A DNA stretch of 64,000 nucleotides from Devosia aurantiaca (GCF_011058215.1 NZ_JAALFG010000002.1:744001-808000); one strand, 5' to 3'. Counted from the first letter of the stretch, positions 49,140 to 59,262 are shown. The notes: generated from the letters alone by a model not told the origin. Program-made: numbers and translations.

Positions 49140-50736
49140 TTAAAAGGATGCGATCAACAGAAGGATACCAAAGGCTAGAACCGCGATAGCGCCGAGAAGC
49201 TCTGCCCACCAAAGCACATGCCCGGCCATCCGACTTTCGGTGCCGCCGATTTGCGCGGCCAGCCCCTTGGCCATGACGGCTAGAGTGGCAAGGGCTGCGA
49301 CGGTGATCGCCGTGCCCAGACCCATCAGCAAGACAGCGGCGATCCCTGCGGCAAGCAAGCCCTGCGACAAGGCAAAGACCAGCACCACCAGCGCGCCCGA
49401 ACATGGCCGCAGGCCTACCGCCAGCACGACACCCAGCTGCTCGCGCCAGTTATGCCGCAAATCCCCGGGGCCGATAGCATGGTGCATATGATGGTCCTGA
49501 GCGTGATGATCATGATCGTGGTGACCGTGGTGCTCGTGTCCGTGATGGTGATGCTCATGATGGTGATGACCAAGTCCGAAAAGCTTGCGCACCACCAGCC
49601 AGGCACCGAGCAGCGCCACAAGCGCATAGGAAACGACGCCCACCCAATGCGCAGCTTCGCCCATCGCTGTGCTGGTGAGGTTCAGCACCCCCACAAGAAC
49701 GAGGACAAAGCCGATCGCCACCACCGATTGCAGCAGCGCAGATATCGCACTGAGCACGATCCCCTGCCGCAGCTGCCGTTCATTGGCGAGCACATAGGAC
49801 GAGATCACCACCTTGCCGTGACCGGGCCCGGCCGCATGAAAGACGCCATAAAGGAAGCTCAAGCCACCAAGCACCCAGAATGCTGTCCAGTCAGTGCGCA
49901 GCGCATCGAGTGCGCCCGTCATGGCTCGATAAAAGTCGCGTTGCTGCGTCTGCAGCCAACCAAAAAAACCAGCCCGCGGCAGGTCGAGACCAACTTCTGG
50001 CGGCGGGCCGCCAAATGGCGCAGCGGGCGCTCGCTGCGCCATCTCGGTTACGGCCTCGACGGCCGTGGCCGGAGGCGGAGCGTCTCCACAGCCAATTACC
50101 ACCACGCCCTGCGTGCCGCGCATCGCCGCGGCGAGATCGGGCGGCAGTTCAAGTACTTCTGGGCCCAGCGCATAGAGCCGTTCTTCGACCTCGCTCGACA
50201 TCGGCACGGGTGATTCAAGCGTTACGACGCAATCGGCTGGAGCATTCTCGAGCGTCACGTCGCCGGCTTCGGCAATGCCGATAGCGACATAATATTCGGG
50301 ATCGTAGATACCGATCTCGAACCGCGGACCCGGCGCTTCGGGCGCGACTGCAGCAACGCTGAAATCGAGCGTCACGCGGTTGTTCTCGTAGGTCATGCGC
50401 TGGTCGCCGACCGGCGTAAAGTCCACGCCGTCGCCGGCATAGGTGTAGAAGCCATAGTCGGCGAGACCGACCATGTTCTCGTCGGCCAGCTCCTGCATCT
50501 CCGCGGAGCTGACTGTGCTGTCCCCCGTCGGTATCGAGCCCCTGCACCATCCAGACCGAAAAGGCGCTGTCAAATGTCCAGCTGTTGCGCAGGCTCTCGA
50601 TACGGCCTTGCGCGTCAAAGCCGACAGTCAGCTTGGCATCGATCAGGATGTGCGGATGCGCCAAAGCCGGCTGGCTCATGGCCGCAAGCAAAAGGACGGA
50701 AGCGGCAGTCCAATTCCGCCAGCGCGAAAAGCTCAA
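49140..50736 (-). CDS. DUF1007-NicO fusion, nickel/cobalt exporter with His-rich loop (frame break)
   Basis: About 531 residues. Starts at TTG 50736 with a signal peptide (AASVLLLAAMSQPALA), then a periplasmic DUF1007 domain (H-P-H-I-L-I-D-A-K-L), continuous with a NicO/RcnA-like membrane part: GVFHAAGPGHGKVVISSYVL, a cytoplasmic-type loop holding over 20 His, then GLRPCSGALVVLVFALSQGL. Function as divalent metal (Ni/Co) transporter is inferred from NicO and the His loop. The frame breaks at C run 50522-50526: five, where four would read D-T-D-G-D-S-T-V, so here one base is extra. Co-directional with the LysR gene 12 bp upstream. Confidence 0.82.
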
Positions 50737-50748
50737 CCTCTTGGGTCC

Positions 50749-51648
50749 TCAATGAATGGGATGGGTGGCGAACCACTCCACCAGATGGTCGATCAGCGCC
50801 CGAACCTTGCCGGCAAGGTGCCGCCGGTGGGGATAGACGGCTTGCAGCGTCTGGCCGGTCGGCAGGAACCCCGGCAGGACCGGCACGAGCTCGCCGCGCT
50901 GCACGGCAGGCTCGGCCAGATAGGAGGGCAATACGACAAAACCGAGACCCATCACGGCCGCAGTCAGCGCTGCCAAGGGGGAGTTGACGCGCAAGGGCCC
51001 GTTCACCGGCACCGAAATGGTCTTGCCTTCTTCGGTAAACCGCCAGTTCGATTGGCCCTGCAGATTGACGTCGATGATGCACGGCAGATGCCGCAAATCT
51101 TCGGGGTGCTGCGGCGTCCCCACCCGTTTCAGCAGCGCCGGAGCGGCCCCGATCACCACATGCATGTCGGCGATCTTGCGCGCAATCAGGGACGAGTCCG
51201 CCAGCGTGGAGATACGCAAAGCGACGTCGATGCCTTCATCGACCAGGTCGACATAGCGGTCCTCGAGGCGCAGATCGAGCTGCACCTTGGGGAACTTCTG
51301 AAGGTATTCGAAGATCGCGGGCGCCAGCGTCGACTCGCCAAAATTGCGCGGCGCCGAAACACGTAACAACCCGCGCGGCTCGGCGGTCTGGTCAGTGATG
51401 GTGGCATCGAGATCGTCGAGCTGTTGCAGCAGCCCCGACGCTTCCCGGTAATAGGCCTCGCCAGCTTCGGTGAGGCTCAGCTTGCGCGTCGTCCGGTTCA
51501 TCAGCCGGACGCCCAGATAATCTTCGAGATCGGTGACATATTTGCTGAGCAGGGCCTTAGAGCGACCATGCTGGCGAGCCGCGGAAGAAAAGCCGCCCGC
51601 ATCGAAGACTTGGACGAAGGCGCGTATCCGGGCAAGGTCCTGCGTCAT
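50749..51648 (-). CDS. LysR-family transcriptional regulator
   Basis: 299 residues; winged helix-turn-helix ARIRAFVQVFDAGGFSSAAR…SKALLSKYVTDLEDYL, followed by an effector-binding domain (GLLRVSAPRNFGESTLAPAI) of the CrgA/DsdC-like subgroup. Reads in the same direction as the NicO fusion and ends 12 bp before it, so it may be co-transcribed with and regulate that exporter, though this is inference. Confidence 0.9.
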   Translation of the reverse strand: MTQDLARIRAFVQVFDAGGFSSAARQHGRSKALLSKYVTDLEDYLGVRLMNRTTRKLSLTEAGEAYYREASGLLQQLDDLDATITDQTAEPRGLLRVSAPRNFGESTLAPAIFEYLQKFPKVQLDLRLEDRYVDLVDEGIDVALRISTLADSSLIARKIADMHVVIGAAPALLKRVGTPQHPEDLRHLPCIIDVNLQGQSNWRFTEEGKTISVPVNGPLRVNSPLAALTAAVMGLGFVVLPSYLAEPAVQRGELVPVLPGFLPTGQTLQAVYPHRRHLAGKVRALIDHLVEWFATHPIH

Positions 51649-51791
51649 GGCAATCCATAGCGTCCAGCGGGTGTGAACCGCATAACCCATCTATGTGGAC
51701 CGAACAACATGGGCTCTTGGTCGTTTCCCGATTAACGATAGGATGGAAGCCGCATCGACGGCACAGAGGAGTTCGGACTATTTTCCCGCCT

Positions 51792-52214
51792 ATGTCCAGA
51801 CCTTCCCCACGATCGGCACTATACCGGTTAATCCAGGCCGGCCAGCTGGCGCATCAGGCGCTGCTCGTGCCCGTCCTCGAAAAGGGATTGGAGCCGGGTG
51901 ACGACGCCGTGCTTTTCGTGTTGGGGCGATCGGGGACCACGGAAGCCGATCTGGCCCATGAACTGGGCCTTCCCCTCGAAGCCTTGTCGCTCCGCATCGA
52001 GCGGCTTGCCGAGCGGGACCTCGTGACCCGTCAGGCTGTCGGCCCGCTGCTTGAACCCGGACTTGCCCTTACCGATCGCGGCACGCGCATCCGCAACAGC
52101 CTTGCCGATCATTGGGCACAGCTCGAAGAAGCCTTGCTCGGCGAGTTGAAGCCCAAGCAACGCAAGCGCTTTGCCGCCGCACTTGGCCGCTTCGTCGACC
52201 TTCTTCGGCTCTGA
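51792..52214 (+). CDS. winged-helix (MarR-like) protein
   Basis: 140 residues. A MarR-like helix-turn-helix region (TTEADLAHELGLPLEALSLR, IERLAERDLVTRQ) with wing, and flanking dimerisation helices. ATG 51792 is the most plausible start, though no strong ribosome site is close. Target unknown. Confidence 0.7.
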   Translation: MSRPSPRSALYRLIQAGQLAHQALLVPVLEKGLEPGDDAVLFVLGRSGTTEADLAHELGLPLEALSLRIERLAERDLVTRQAVGPLLEPGLALTDRGTRIRNSLADHWAQLEEALLGELKPKQRKRFAAALGRFVDLLRL

Positions 52215-52344
52215 TCAGGCCGGGAACTCGGCCAAGCGCAGTCCGTTTTTGGCTTAATGGCTCATTCAGCTTGGGTTCATCCGGGATGAGCTTATCTGCC
52301 TTCACCGGCGGAAAACGCCACTCGCTTTCTCGGAAAGGATTACC

Positions 52345-52827
52345 ATGACGATCCGGAAGACCTTACTCGCATCTGGTTTGGCGGGCCTGACCCTGCTGGC
52401 CACTGCCGCCACTGCCTTTGCCGCCCCTGCCGTTGCCACCGGCAATGTCAACGTTCGCTCCGGTCCGGGTACCGGCTACGGCGTTGTCGATACGTTGCGC
52501 CGCGGTGAAACCGTTGACGTTCAGCAGTGCCGCGGCAGCTGGTGCTATGTGCAAAAGCGCGGCCCCGATGGCTGGGTATCGTCCAACTATCTGTCGCGTG
52601 GCGGCGGTTGGAACGATGACGACTGGAACGGCGGCTACAACCCACCGCCGCGTCCGCGTCCCCCGGTCTATGATCCGCCGCCGCGTCCACCGCACTGGAA
52701 CCCGCGTCCCCCGCGTCCGCCCCACTGGAATAACCCGCGCCCGCAGCCTTATCCGGTCTACCCATCCAACCCGGGTGCAAGCTTCTGCTTCAATGGCCCG
52801 AACGGCTACTTCTGCGCCGGCAACTAA
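52345..52827 (+). CDS. secreted SH3-domain protein with Pro-rich tail
   Basis: 160 residues. Signal peptide (LLASGLAGLTLLATAATAFA), SH3 domain VNVRSGPGTGYGVVDTLRRG with V-Q-Q-C-R-G-S-W-C-Y-V, nearly the same as in the gene at 23882-24537, then a tail of P-P-R-P, P-P-H-W-N and N-P-R-P repeats and a cysteine-containing end. Likely cell-wall associated. A terminator follows. Confidence 0.8.
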   Translation: MTIRKTLLASGLAGLTLLATAATAFAAPAVATGNVNVRSGPGTGYGVVDTLRRGETVDVQQCRGSWCYVQKRGPDGWVSSNYLSRGGGWNDDDWNGGYNPPPRPRPPVYDPPPRPPHWNPRPPRPPHWNNPRPQPYPVYPSNPGASFCFNGPNGYFCAGN

Positions 52828-52839
52828 CCCACTCTTCAG

Positions 52840-52864
52840 CGCCGCCCCTCGGGGCGGCGTTTTT
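52840..52864 (+). terminator. terminator of the SH3 gene
   Basis: CGCCGCCCC/GGGGCGGCG hairpin (52840-52848/52851-52859) followed by five T. Confidence 0.9.
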
Positions 52865-52880
52865 CATTCGGTCCACAGTA

Positions 52881-53808
52881 TCATTCATGCCCGGGCAGGG
52901 CCTCCTGAGGAGTGACCGAGACTTTGCGGACGCGCTCGCGTGCCATGATCACAAGACCCGCGGCCACGATGATCGCGGCACCGACAACAAGATCGGATCG
53001 GATCGATCCACTGTCCGAAGACGAGGATGATGCTGAGAACGATGGCCCAGGGCAGCGAGAAATAGTTGAACGGCTGCACCGTGCTCGCCGGCGCCATGCT
53101 CAGTGCAAACACCATAAGCCCGTGCCCGGCGCAGGTGGTACCCATGATCAGCACCGTCATGGCAAGCTCGGTCCATCCCATCGGCTGCCAGAAAAACACT
53201 CCGAGCCCAGTCGACAGTACAAGGCCGACCACGGCGGCATAGGTCATGCTGGTGGCGGCGCTGTCCACCCGGCTGACCTTGCGCGTCAGGACGATATAGA
53301 GCGCATAAAGCGTTGCCGAGGCGAGGCCACAGAAAACACCCCAGGTCAGGGGCACGCCGCCGGGCCGCATGATCACCATGGCACCAAGAAAGCCGACGCC
53401 GACAGCCGCGAAGCGGAAGATGCCCACCTTCTCACCCAGCACGAGAATTGCGAAGAGGGTCACCAGCAGAGGATAAACAATGACGATCGCCTGCAGCTCA
53501 CCAAGCGGCACCGTCTGCAGCGCCAATGCGAAAAACCAGATGTCGGCAATCAGCAGCGTGCCGCGCACAACCTGCCATAGCGGCACTTTCGATCGAAATG
53601 CCTGCCGCAATGGCGCCTGACGCGCCACGAGGAACAACGCAAACAGGGCAAAACCCCAATAGCGCATCATGGTGATCTGGAACGGCGAATAGCTCTGCAC
53701 AAGAATCTTGGAAACAGCATCCTGAACGCCGAACACGGTAACGGTGATCAGCGTCAGAATGATTGCGCGACCGACATGGTCGGTCCGCTCGCTGTCTAGG
53801 GTGGTCAT
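52881..53808 (-). CDS. DMT-superfamily (EamA) transporter (C-terminal frame break)
   Basis: About 309 residues, ten transmembrane helices in two EamA repeats: AIILTLITVTVFGVQDAVSK, LRQAFRSKVPLWQVVRGTLL and LPWAIVLSIILVFGQWIDP. After the break the last helix is found in another frame as VVGAAIIVAAGLVIMARERV, ending P-G-H-E. The break is inside GATCGATCCGATCCGATCTT (about 52990-53010). One extra base, or loss of one GATCC unit, would explain it. ATG 53808 (MTTLDSERTDHVG) is the start. Substrate unknown. Confidence 0.78.
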
Positions 53809-53969
53809 GATGAGACTCGTGCAGGAGAAGCAAACTGGCGCGGAGGTGTGCACCAGAATCGCTGCCTATACCTTCCTGCCACATCTTGTCATGCCTGGGA
53901 GGATAGTGAGCGCCGATACAAACTGCGCCGGATTGAAGAAAGCGCCGCAACCGTCCTATGGTTCGCCCG

Positions 53970-54758
53970 ATGTCCAGCCCCAGCAAACCCACCGCGAATC
54001 AGTCCGAGGCCGTCGCGCTTGTCACCGGCGCCAGCGACCGCATCGGCGCCGCCATCGCCACCAAGCTGGCGTCGCATGGCTACGCAGTCGTGATCCATTA
54101 CCGTTCTGACGAAGAGGGTGCCCGGTCTGTCATGAATCAGATCAGGGCCGGTGGCGGCAAGGCGGACATCCTTCAGGCAGACCTTGGAAATCGAGGGGAG
54201 CGCGCCGCCGTCATCGAGAGGGCCGCGGCTTTCTTTGGTCCTCTGACGGTCCTCGTCAACAACGCCTCGATGTTCGAACCCGACAGCGCCCGCGACGTCA
54301 CCGAAGAGCTCTGGGACAAGCACTTTGCCATCCACGCCGAGGTGCCGATCTTCCTCGCCCGCGACTTCGCTGCTCAGGTCCCGGAAGGCGCCGAGGGCAA
54401 TATCGTCAATATGATCGACGAACGCGTCCTTGCCCCTTCTCCTGCCTTTTTCAGCTACTATCTATCCAAATCAGTGCTCTGGACCGCCACGCGTACCCTG
54501 GCTCAGACCTTGGCTCCCACGATCCGCGTCAATGCCATTGGACCGGGGCCAGTTCTGCCCAATTCACGGCAAAGCCAGGCCGAGTTCGATGCTTCAGTCT
54601 ACGCCTTGCCGCTGAAGCGCCATGCTGGCCCCGAGGCCATTGCCCAAGGGGTGTTGACGCTTCTCGCCCTGCCCGCCTTTACCGGCCAGATGCTGGCCCT
54701 TGATGGCGGGGAACATCTTGTTTTTCCGCCTGAAAGCGGACCAACCCCGCGCCTATGA
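53970..54758 (+). CDS. short-chain dehydrogenase/reductase, FolM/pteridine reductase-like
   Basis: About 262 residues. NAD(P)-binding [11 protein letters not shown] (TGx3RIG form seen in FolM/pteridine reductase), L-V-N-N-A-S, and catalytic Tyr/Lys in [11 protein letters not shown]. It overlaps uvrC by four bases (ATGA), a neighbourhood conserved in rhizobia (SDR-uvrC-pgsA-moaDE). Dihydromonapterin or similar pteridine reduction is a guess from the motif. Confidence 0.85.
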   Translation: MSSPSKPTANQSEAVALVTGASDRIGAAIATKLASHGYAVVIHYRSDEEGARSVMNQIRAGGGKADILQADLGNRGERAAVIERAAAFFGPLTVLVNNASMFEPDSARDVTEELWDKHFAIHAEVPIFLARDFAAQVPEGAEGNIVNMIDERVLAPSPAFFSYYLSKSVLWTATRTLAQTLAPTIRVNAIGPGPVLPNSRQSQAEFDASVYALPLKRHAGPEAIAQGVLTLLALPAFTGQMLALDGGEHLVFPPESGPTPRL

Positions 54759-56641
54759 CCGACACAACTGCCCTGCCTCCTCCATCCGGTCCGGACGTCA
54801 TCCGGGCCTTTGTTCGCACTCTCCCCAATGCACCTGGCGTTTATCGCATGCTCGATGCCGGGGGCGAGGTCATGTATGTGGGCAAGGCCCGCAACCTCAA
54901 GGCACGCGTCACCAACTATACGCGTCCCGACGGACTGGAGCTGCGCCTCCAGCGCATGATCGCTGCGACCGTCAGCATGGAGTTCGTGCGGACCGAGACC
55001 GAGTCCGAGGCGCTGCTGCTTGAAGCCAATATGATCAAGCGGTTGAAGCCACGCTTCAACGTGCTGCTGCGCGATGACAAGAGCTTTCCCTATATCCACA
55101 TCGCCACCGACCACGAAGCGCCGGAGCTCACCAAGCATCGCGGCACCCGTCGCCGTCCCGGTCACTATTTCGGCCCCTTCGCTTCGGCAACCGCGGTCGG
55201 CCGCACCATCGCCAGCCTGCAGAAGGCCTTTCTGCTGCGCAACTGCTCGGACAGTTTCTATGCCGCGCGCACGCGGCCCTGCCTTCAATATCAGATCAAG
55301 CGCTGCGCTGGGCCCTGCACCCGTGAGATCAGCCTCGAAGCCTATGGCGAACTGGTCGAAGATGCGCGCCAGTTTCTGTCCGGCAAGTCCGACGCGGTTC
55401 GCAAGCACCTTCAGGCCGACATGAGCAAGGCAGCCGAGGACATGGACTTCGAGCGCGCCGCACTGATCCGCGACCGCCTTGGCGCCCTGGCGCTGGTGCA
55501 ATCGCAGGGCGACGCCACGGCCAAGTCGGTCGAGGAAGCCGACGTTTTTGCCATCCACCACGAAGGCGGACAGTTCTGCGTTCAGGTCTTCTTCTTCCGT
55601 GCCTATCAGAACTGGGGCAACTATCCCTACCGCCCCCGCGCGGACGCATCGCTCTCCGACGCCGAAGTTCTTGAAGCCTTCATTGCCCAGTTCTACGAGA
55701 ACCGCACCCCTGCGCGCCTGGTGCTGGTTAGCCACGAACTGGCGGAACACGGCTTGATGGAAGAGGCACTGACCAGCCGCGCCGGTCGACGCGTTTATAT
55801 CGAGCAGCCGCAGCGTGGCGAGAAGCGCGACCTGGTCAATCACGCACTCAACAATGCGCGCGAAGCCCTTGGCCGGCAGTTGGCTGAAGGCGCATCCAAC
55901 CGCACGCTGCTTGAAGGCGTCGCCAATTGCTTTGGCCTCGACGAACCGCCGCGCCGCATCGAAGTCTATGACAACTCCCACATCTCCGGCACGAACATGG
56001 TCGGCGCCATGATCGTGGCGGGCGAAGAGGGCTTTTCCAAAAAGCACTATCGGACCTTCAACATCAAATCCGAGATCACCGCCGGCGACGACTTCGGCAT
56101 GATGCGCGAAGTGCTGACCCGCCGCTTTACCCGGCTCGCCAATGAAAGCGATGCCGAAGCCGATGAGGTCGAGGATAGCGGCATGCCGGACTGGCCGGAC
56201 GTCGTCTTCATCGACGGCGGCGCCGGTCAACTCAACGCCGTGCGCGAAGTCATTGCCCAGCTCAACCTGCCCAAAGAGGTGACCTTCATTGGCATCGCCA
56301 AGGGCGAGGAGCGCGATGCGGGTCGCGAAAAATTCTTCATGGAGGGCAAGGACGCCTTCATGCTGCCGCACCGCGATCCGGTGCTCTATTATGTCCAGCG
56401 ACTGCGCGACGAGGCGCACCGTTTCGCTATCGGCACGCATCGCGCCAAGCGCAAGAAAGACCAGATCAAGAACCCGCTCGACGAGATCGAGGGCATCGGG
56501 CCCACACGCAAGCGAGCCTTGCTCAATCACTTCGGCTCGGCCAAGGCCGTCAGCCGCGCGTCGCTGGTCGATCTGCAGTCCGTGCCCACCATTTCCCGCG
56601 CCATGGCTCAGCTGGTCTACGATTACTTCAATCGCAGTTGA
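54755..56641 (+). CDS. uvrC: excinuclease ABC subunit C
   Basis: Endonuclease that makes both incisions in nucleotide excision repair together with UvrB. 628 residues, complete. N-terminal GIY-YIG domain ([20 protein letters not shown]), UVR motif ([20 protein letters not shown]), the RNase H-like domain beginning [19 protein letters not shown], and a C-terminal tandem helix-hairpin-helix ([19 protein letters not shown]). uvrB lies 14 kb upstream on the same strand. Confidence 0.97.
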   Translation: MTDTTALPPPSGPDVIRAFVRTLPNAPGVYRMLDAGGEVMYVGKARNLKARVTNYTRPDGLELRLQRMIAATVSMEFVRTETESEALLLEANMIKRLKPRFNVLLRDDKSFPYIHIATDHEAPELTKHRGTRRRPGHYFGPFASATAVGRTIASLQKAFLLRNCSDSFYAARTRPCLQYQIKRCAGPCTREISLEAYGELVEDARQFLSGKSDAVRKHLQADMSKAAEDMDFERAALIRDRLGALALVQSQGDATAKSVEEADVFAIHHEGGQFCVQVFFFRAYQNWGNYPYRPRADASLSDAEVLEAFIAQFYENRTPARLVLVSHELAEHGLMEEALTSRAGRRVYIEQPQRGEKRDLVNHALNNAREALGRQLAEGASNRTLLEGVANCFGLDEPPRRIEVYDNSHISGTNMVGAMIVAGEEGFSKKHYRTFNIKSEITAGDDFGMMREVLTRRFTRLANESDAEADEVEDSGMPDWPDVVFIDGGAGQLNAVREVIAQLNLPKEVTFIGIAKGEERDAGREKFFMEGKDAFMLPHRDPVLYYVQRLRDEAHRFAIGTHRAKRKKDQIKNPLDEIEGIGPTRKRALLNHFGSAKAVSRASLVDLQSVPTISRAMAQLVYDYFNRS

Positions 56642-56705
56642 AAAAATTGTCGAAGCCGGCCGGGCCTGCTCGTCGCTTTGGCGAAACACAGTCCGGAGAA
56701 TACCG

Positions 56706-57065
56706 ATGAAATTCCTCACCATGGTCAAGACGCTCAATCCAGAGGTCGCCAACAATCCGCCGGGCGAACTGATGCAGGCCATCGTCCAGCTCGGCATGGA
56801 AGCGGGAATCCGCATGACGGAGACCGGTGGCATGGCCTTGGCCGGCACTGTCACGACACGTAAGGGCCAGCTGGTCACCGATGGCCCCTATGCCGAAGCC
56901 AAGGAGATGCTGGGCGGCTACGCCATCTACGATCTGCCGAGCGAGGCCGAAATCGTGCACTGGACCGAACGTTTCGTCGATCTCCATAGAAAGCTGTGGC
57001 CCGTCTGGGATGGCGAGGTCACCATCCTGCGGCTCGATGCCTTCAACATGGCCATGGCGGGCTGA
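56706..57065 (+). CDS. YciI/YCII-related domain protein
   Basis: 119 residues. YCII/DGPF-type fold: M-K-F-L-T-M-V, GGMALAGTVTTRKGQLVTDG and P-Y-A-E-A-K-E-M-L-G-G-Y-A-I, the typical pattern. Often found beside sigma factors, which is not the case here. Function unknown. It lies between uvrC and aroG and breaks the usual uvrC-pgsA pair. Confidence 0.8.
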   Translation: MKFLTMVKTLNPEVANNPPGELMQAIVQLGMEAGIRMTETGGMALAGTVTTRKGQLVTDGPYAEAKEMLGGYAIYDLPSEAEIVHWTERFVDLHRKLWPVWDGEVTILRLDAFNMAMAG

Positions 57066-57123
57066 GATCCCCTACCAAAGTCGGGACTCGACAAGGTCCC
57101 GGCTGTCGCGCTAGCTTACCGCC

Positions 57124-57198
57124 ATGATCAACGCCGCCACCTTTTATTGGTACTTTAGCTATCCGCTCCCGGCGGAGGCTATTGCGCGCGCGTCCTGA
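57124..57198 (+). CDS. aromatic leader peptide of aroG
   Basis: 24-codon open frame M-I-N-A-A-T-F-Y-W-Y-F-S-Y-P-L-P-A-E-A-I-A-R-A-S, 100 bp before aroG. Codons 7-13 (57142-57162) are F-Y-W-Y-F-S-Y: six aromatic residues in seven, far above chance and including Trp, Tyr and Phe, the end products of the pathway. This is the design of attenuator leader peptides (trpL, pheL). The stop at 57196-57198 lies 35 bases before the terminator stem. No strong ribosome site is seen. Confidence 0.8.
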   Translation: MINAATFYWYFSYPLPAEAIARAS

Positions 57199-57262
57199 TC
57201 CCGACAAGACCAGACCAGACCAAATCGCAAGCCAGCCGCCCGACTTCCGAGGCGGCTTTTTT
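57171..57262 (+). promoter_or_regulatory. transcription attenuator of aroG
   Basis: Intrinsic terminator AGCCGCC/GGCGGCT (57234-57240/57251-57257) followed by six T (57257-57262). GGCGG at 57171-57175, inside the leader ORF, can pair with CCGCC at 57236-57240 of the terminator 5' arm. With a ribosome stalled on scarce aromatic codons the alternative pairing would form (read-through); a ribosome reaching the stop codon would mask 57171 and allow termination. Mechanism is inferred from the sequence and the known trp attenuation model. Confidence 0.75.
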
Positions 57263-57297
57263 GTGGCCCCTCGACCTAAAACACCGAGGACCACGAC

Positions 57298-58371
57298 ATG
57301 CTTAAATCCACCGACGACCTGCGCATCACCGAAATCAAACCGCTTCCGACGCCGATCGATGTGATGCGCCAGCATCCGCGCACCGATGCCGCGACGCGCA
57401 CCGTTATTGCCGCCCGCCACGCCTTCCACAATATCCTGACCGGCCGGGACGACCGGCTCGCCGTGGTCGTTGGTCCCTGCTCCATCCACGATCCCAAGGC
57501 AGCGATGGACTACGCCCGACGCCTGGTCGTGCTGCGCGAAGAGCTCGGCGATCGGCTCGAAATCATCATGCGCGTCTACTTCGAAAAGCCCCGCACGACC
57601 GTTGGCTGGAAGGGCCTGATCAACGACCCCGATCTCGATGGCAGCTTCAACATTGCCGAAGGCCTCAACGTGGCCCGCACGATGCTGCTCGACGTCAACA
57701 ATCTTGGCCTTCCGGCGGCCTGCGAATTCCTCGATATGACAACGCCGCAATACATCGCCGACCTCGTTTCCTGGGCCGCAATTGGCGCACGCACCACCGA
57801 ATCGCAGATCCACCGCGAACTGGCCTCAGGCCTTTCCTGCCCGGTCGGCTTCAAGAACGGCACCGATGGCAACGTCAAGATCGCGCTGGACGCGGTACTC
57901 TCCGCCTCTCACCCCCACCATTTCCTCGCCGTCACCAAGGACGGCCGCTCGGCTATTGCAGCAACGACCGGCAATGAAGATTGCCACATCATCCTGCGCG
58001 GCGGCAAAACCACGAACTACGATGCCGCCAACGTCGAGGCTGCGGCCCTGGCCGCGACAAAGGCTGGCTTGAACCCCGCCATCATGATCGACGCCAGCCA
58101 CGCCAATTCGTCCAAAGATCCGGAAAACCAGCCCAAGGTTCTCGCCGATATCGGCAACCAGATGGCGGCCGGAGATCGGCGCATTGTCGGCGTCATGATC
58201 GAGTCCAACCTTGTCGCGGGCCGCCAGGACCTGGTGGCGGGCAAGGAATTGGTCTACGGCCAGTCCATCACCGATGGCTGCATCGATTGGGACACGACGG
58301 TCACCGCCCTCAACACCCTTGCCCATGCGGTCGAGAAACGCCGAGCGGTGACCACCCAGGCCGTTGCTTGA
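57298..58371 (+). CDS. aroG: 3-deoxy-7-phosphoheptulonate synthase, AroG-type class I
   Basis: First enzyme of the shikimate pathway, joining PEP and erythrose 4-phosphate. 357 residues. Motifs: VVVGPCSIHDPKAAMDYA, MRVYFEKPRTTVGWKGLIND, SGLSCPVGFKNGTDG (with the K-N-G-T-D active-site run), MIDASHANSSKDPENQP and GVMIESNLVAGRQ. This is the short AroF/G/H type rather than the plant-like class II common in rhizobia. GAGGA before ATG 57298. Expression appears to be controlled by the upstream attenuator. Confidence 0.95.
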   Translation: MLKSTDDLRITEIKPLPTPIDVMRQHPRTDAATRTVIAARHAFHNILTGRDDRLAVVVGPCSIHDPKAAMDYARRLVVLREELGDRLEIIMRVYFEKPRTTVGWKGLINDPDLDGSFNIAEGLNVARTMLLDVNNLGLPAACEFLDMTTPQYIADLVSWAAIGARTTESQIHRELASGLSCPVGFKNGTDGNVKIALDAVLSASHPHHFLAVTKDGRSAIAATTGNEDCHIILRGGKTTNYDAANVEAAALAATKAGLNPAIMIDASHANSSKDPENQPKVLADIGNQMAAGDRRIVGVMIESNLVAGRQDLVAGKELVYGQSITDGCIDWDTTVTALNTLAHAVEKRRAVTTQAVA

Positions 58372-58447
58372 CCGGTCAATCTTTAGGGCCGTGGCACTTT
58401 ACCGTGTCACGGCCTTGACCCCCGCTGCCCTTCCTGTTCTCTCCCCC

Positions 58448-59014
58448 ATGAACCGCAATCCGCTGCTTCTCGTCCCCAATATCATCACCATCGCTCGCAT
58501 CCTGGCGATCATTCCGATCGTCGCCATGGTTATGAGTGGAGACCCGACCCTGCGCATCGTGGCGCTGGTTCTCTATGTTCTGGCGGCTGTCAGCGACTAC
58601 CTCGATGGCTATCTGGCGCGGGCCTGGGACCAGTATTCCGATCTTGGGCGCATGCTCGATCCGATCGCCGACAAGCTCCTGGTCGGCATTCTGATCGCCG
58701 CCCTCGCCTGGGATGGCTCGCTGTCGGCCTGGGACATGATACCCGTGACCGCCATCTACTTCCGCGAGTTCTTTATCTCGGGGCTGCGCGAGTTCCTCGG
58801 CAACAAGACCGTCGTCCTGCCGGTCAGCCAGTTGGCCAAATGGAAGACAACAATTCAGCTTGTCGCCCTGGCTGTCATCCTTCTTGAAGGCGTTGTGCCA
58901 GCGGTCGTTCTTTTGTCCGACATCCTGCTTTGGGCGGCTGGAATCATCACGTTGATTACCGGCTGGAATTATCTACGCGCCTCCTGGCCGCACCTCTCCG
59001 GAATCGGCAGATGA
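58448..59014 (+). CDS. pgsA: CDP-diacylglycerol-glycerol-3-phosphate phosphatidyltransferase
   Basis: Makes phosphatidylglycerophosphate, the first committed step of PG and cardiolipin synthesis, in the inner membrane. 188 residues with about five transmembrane helices; the CDP-alcohol phosphotransferase signature D-x2-D-G-x2-A-R…G-x3-D-x3-D is seen as SDYLDGYLARAWDQYSDLGR with M-L-D-P-I-A-D-K. ATG 58448 (MNRNPLLLVPNIIT) is preferred over the longer frame. Overlaps moaD by four bases. Confidence 0.93.
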   Translation: MNRNPLLLVPNIITIARILAIIPIVAMVMSGDPTLRIVALVLYVLAAVSDYLDGYLARAWDQYSDLGRMLDPIADKLLVGILIAALAWDGSLSAWDMIPVTAIYFREFFISGLREFLGNKTVVLPVSQLAKWKTTIQLVALAVILLEGVVPAVVLLSDILLWAAGIITLITGWNYLRASWPHLSGIGR

Positions 59015-59262
59015 AGGTTCTCTACTTCGCTTGGTTGCGTGAACGTCTCAACCGCGCCAGCGACGAGGTTGCGCCACCCGCAGAGGTCCAGACCTTGGCG
59101 GATCTTGTGAGTTGGTTGCGGTCGCGGGACGAAGCGCTCGACTATGCGATGGCCGACCCTTCGATCTTCAAGCTCAGCCGCGATGCCCGCATCGTGCCCT
59201 GGGATACGCCGCTCGATGGCGCGCAGACCGTTGCTATCCTGCCGCCGATGACGGGCGGCTAA
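59011..59262 (+). CDS. moaD: molybdopterin synthase sulfur carrier subunit
   Basis: 83 residues, ubiquitin-like fold ending in the thiocarboxylate-accepting G-G tail (ILPPMTGG). Starts M-K-V-L-Y-F-A-W-L-R-E-R-L. ATGA overlap with pgsA. Partner of MoaE in making molybdopterin. Confidence 0.93.
   Translation: MKVLYFAWLRERLNRASDEVAPPAEVQTLADLVSWLRSRDEALDYAMADPSIFKLSRDARIVPWDTPLDGAQTVAILPPMTGG

Noticed and set aside
54599..56878. 759-codon minus-strand frame over uvrC
   Set aside because: Shadow of uvrC codon bias.
57072..57123. Sigma-70 type promoter TCGACA…TAGCTT ahead of the aroG leader
   Set aside because: Spacing is acceptable but matches are weak; not strong enough to list as a feature.
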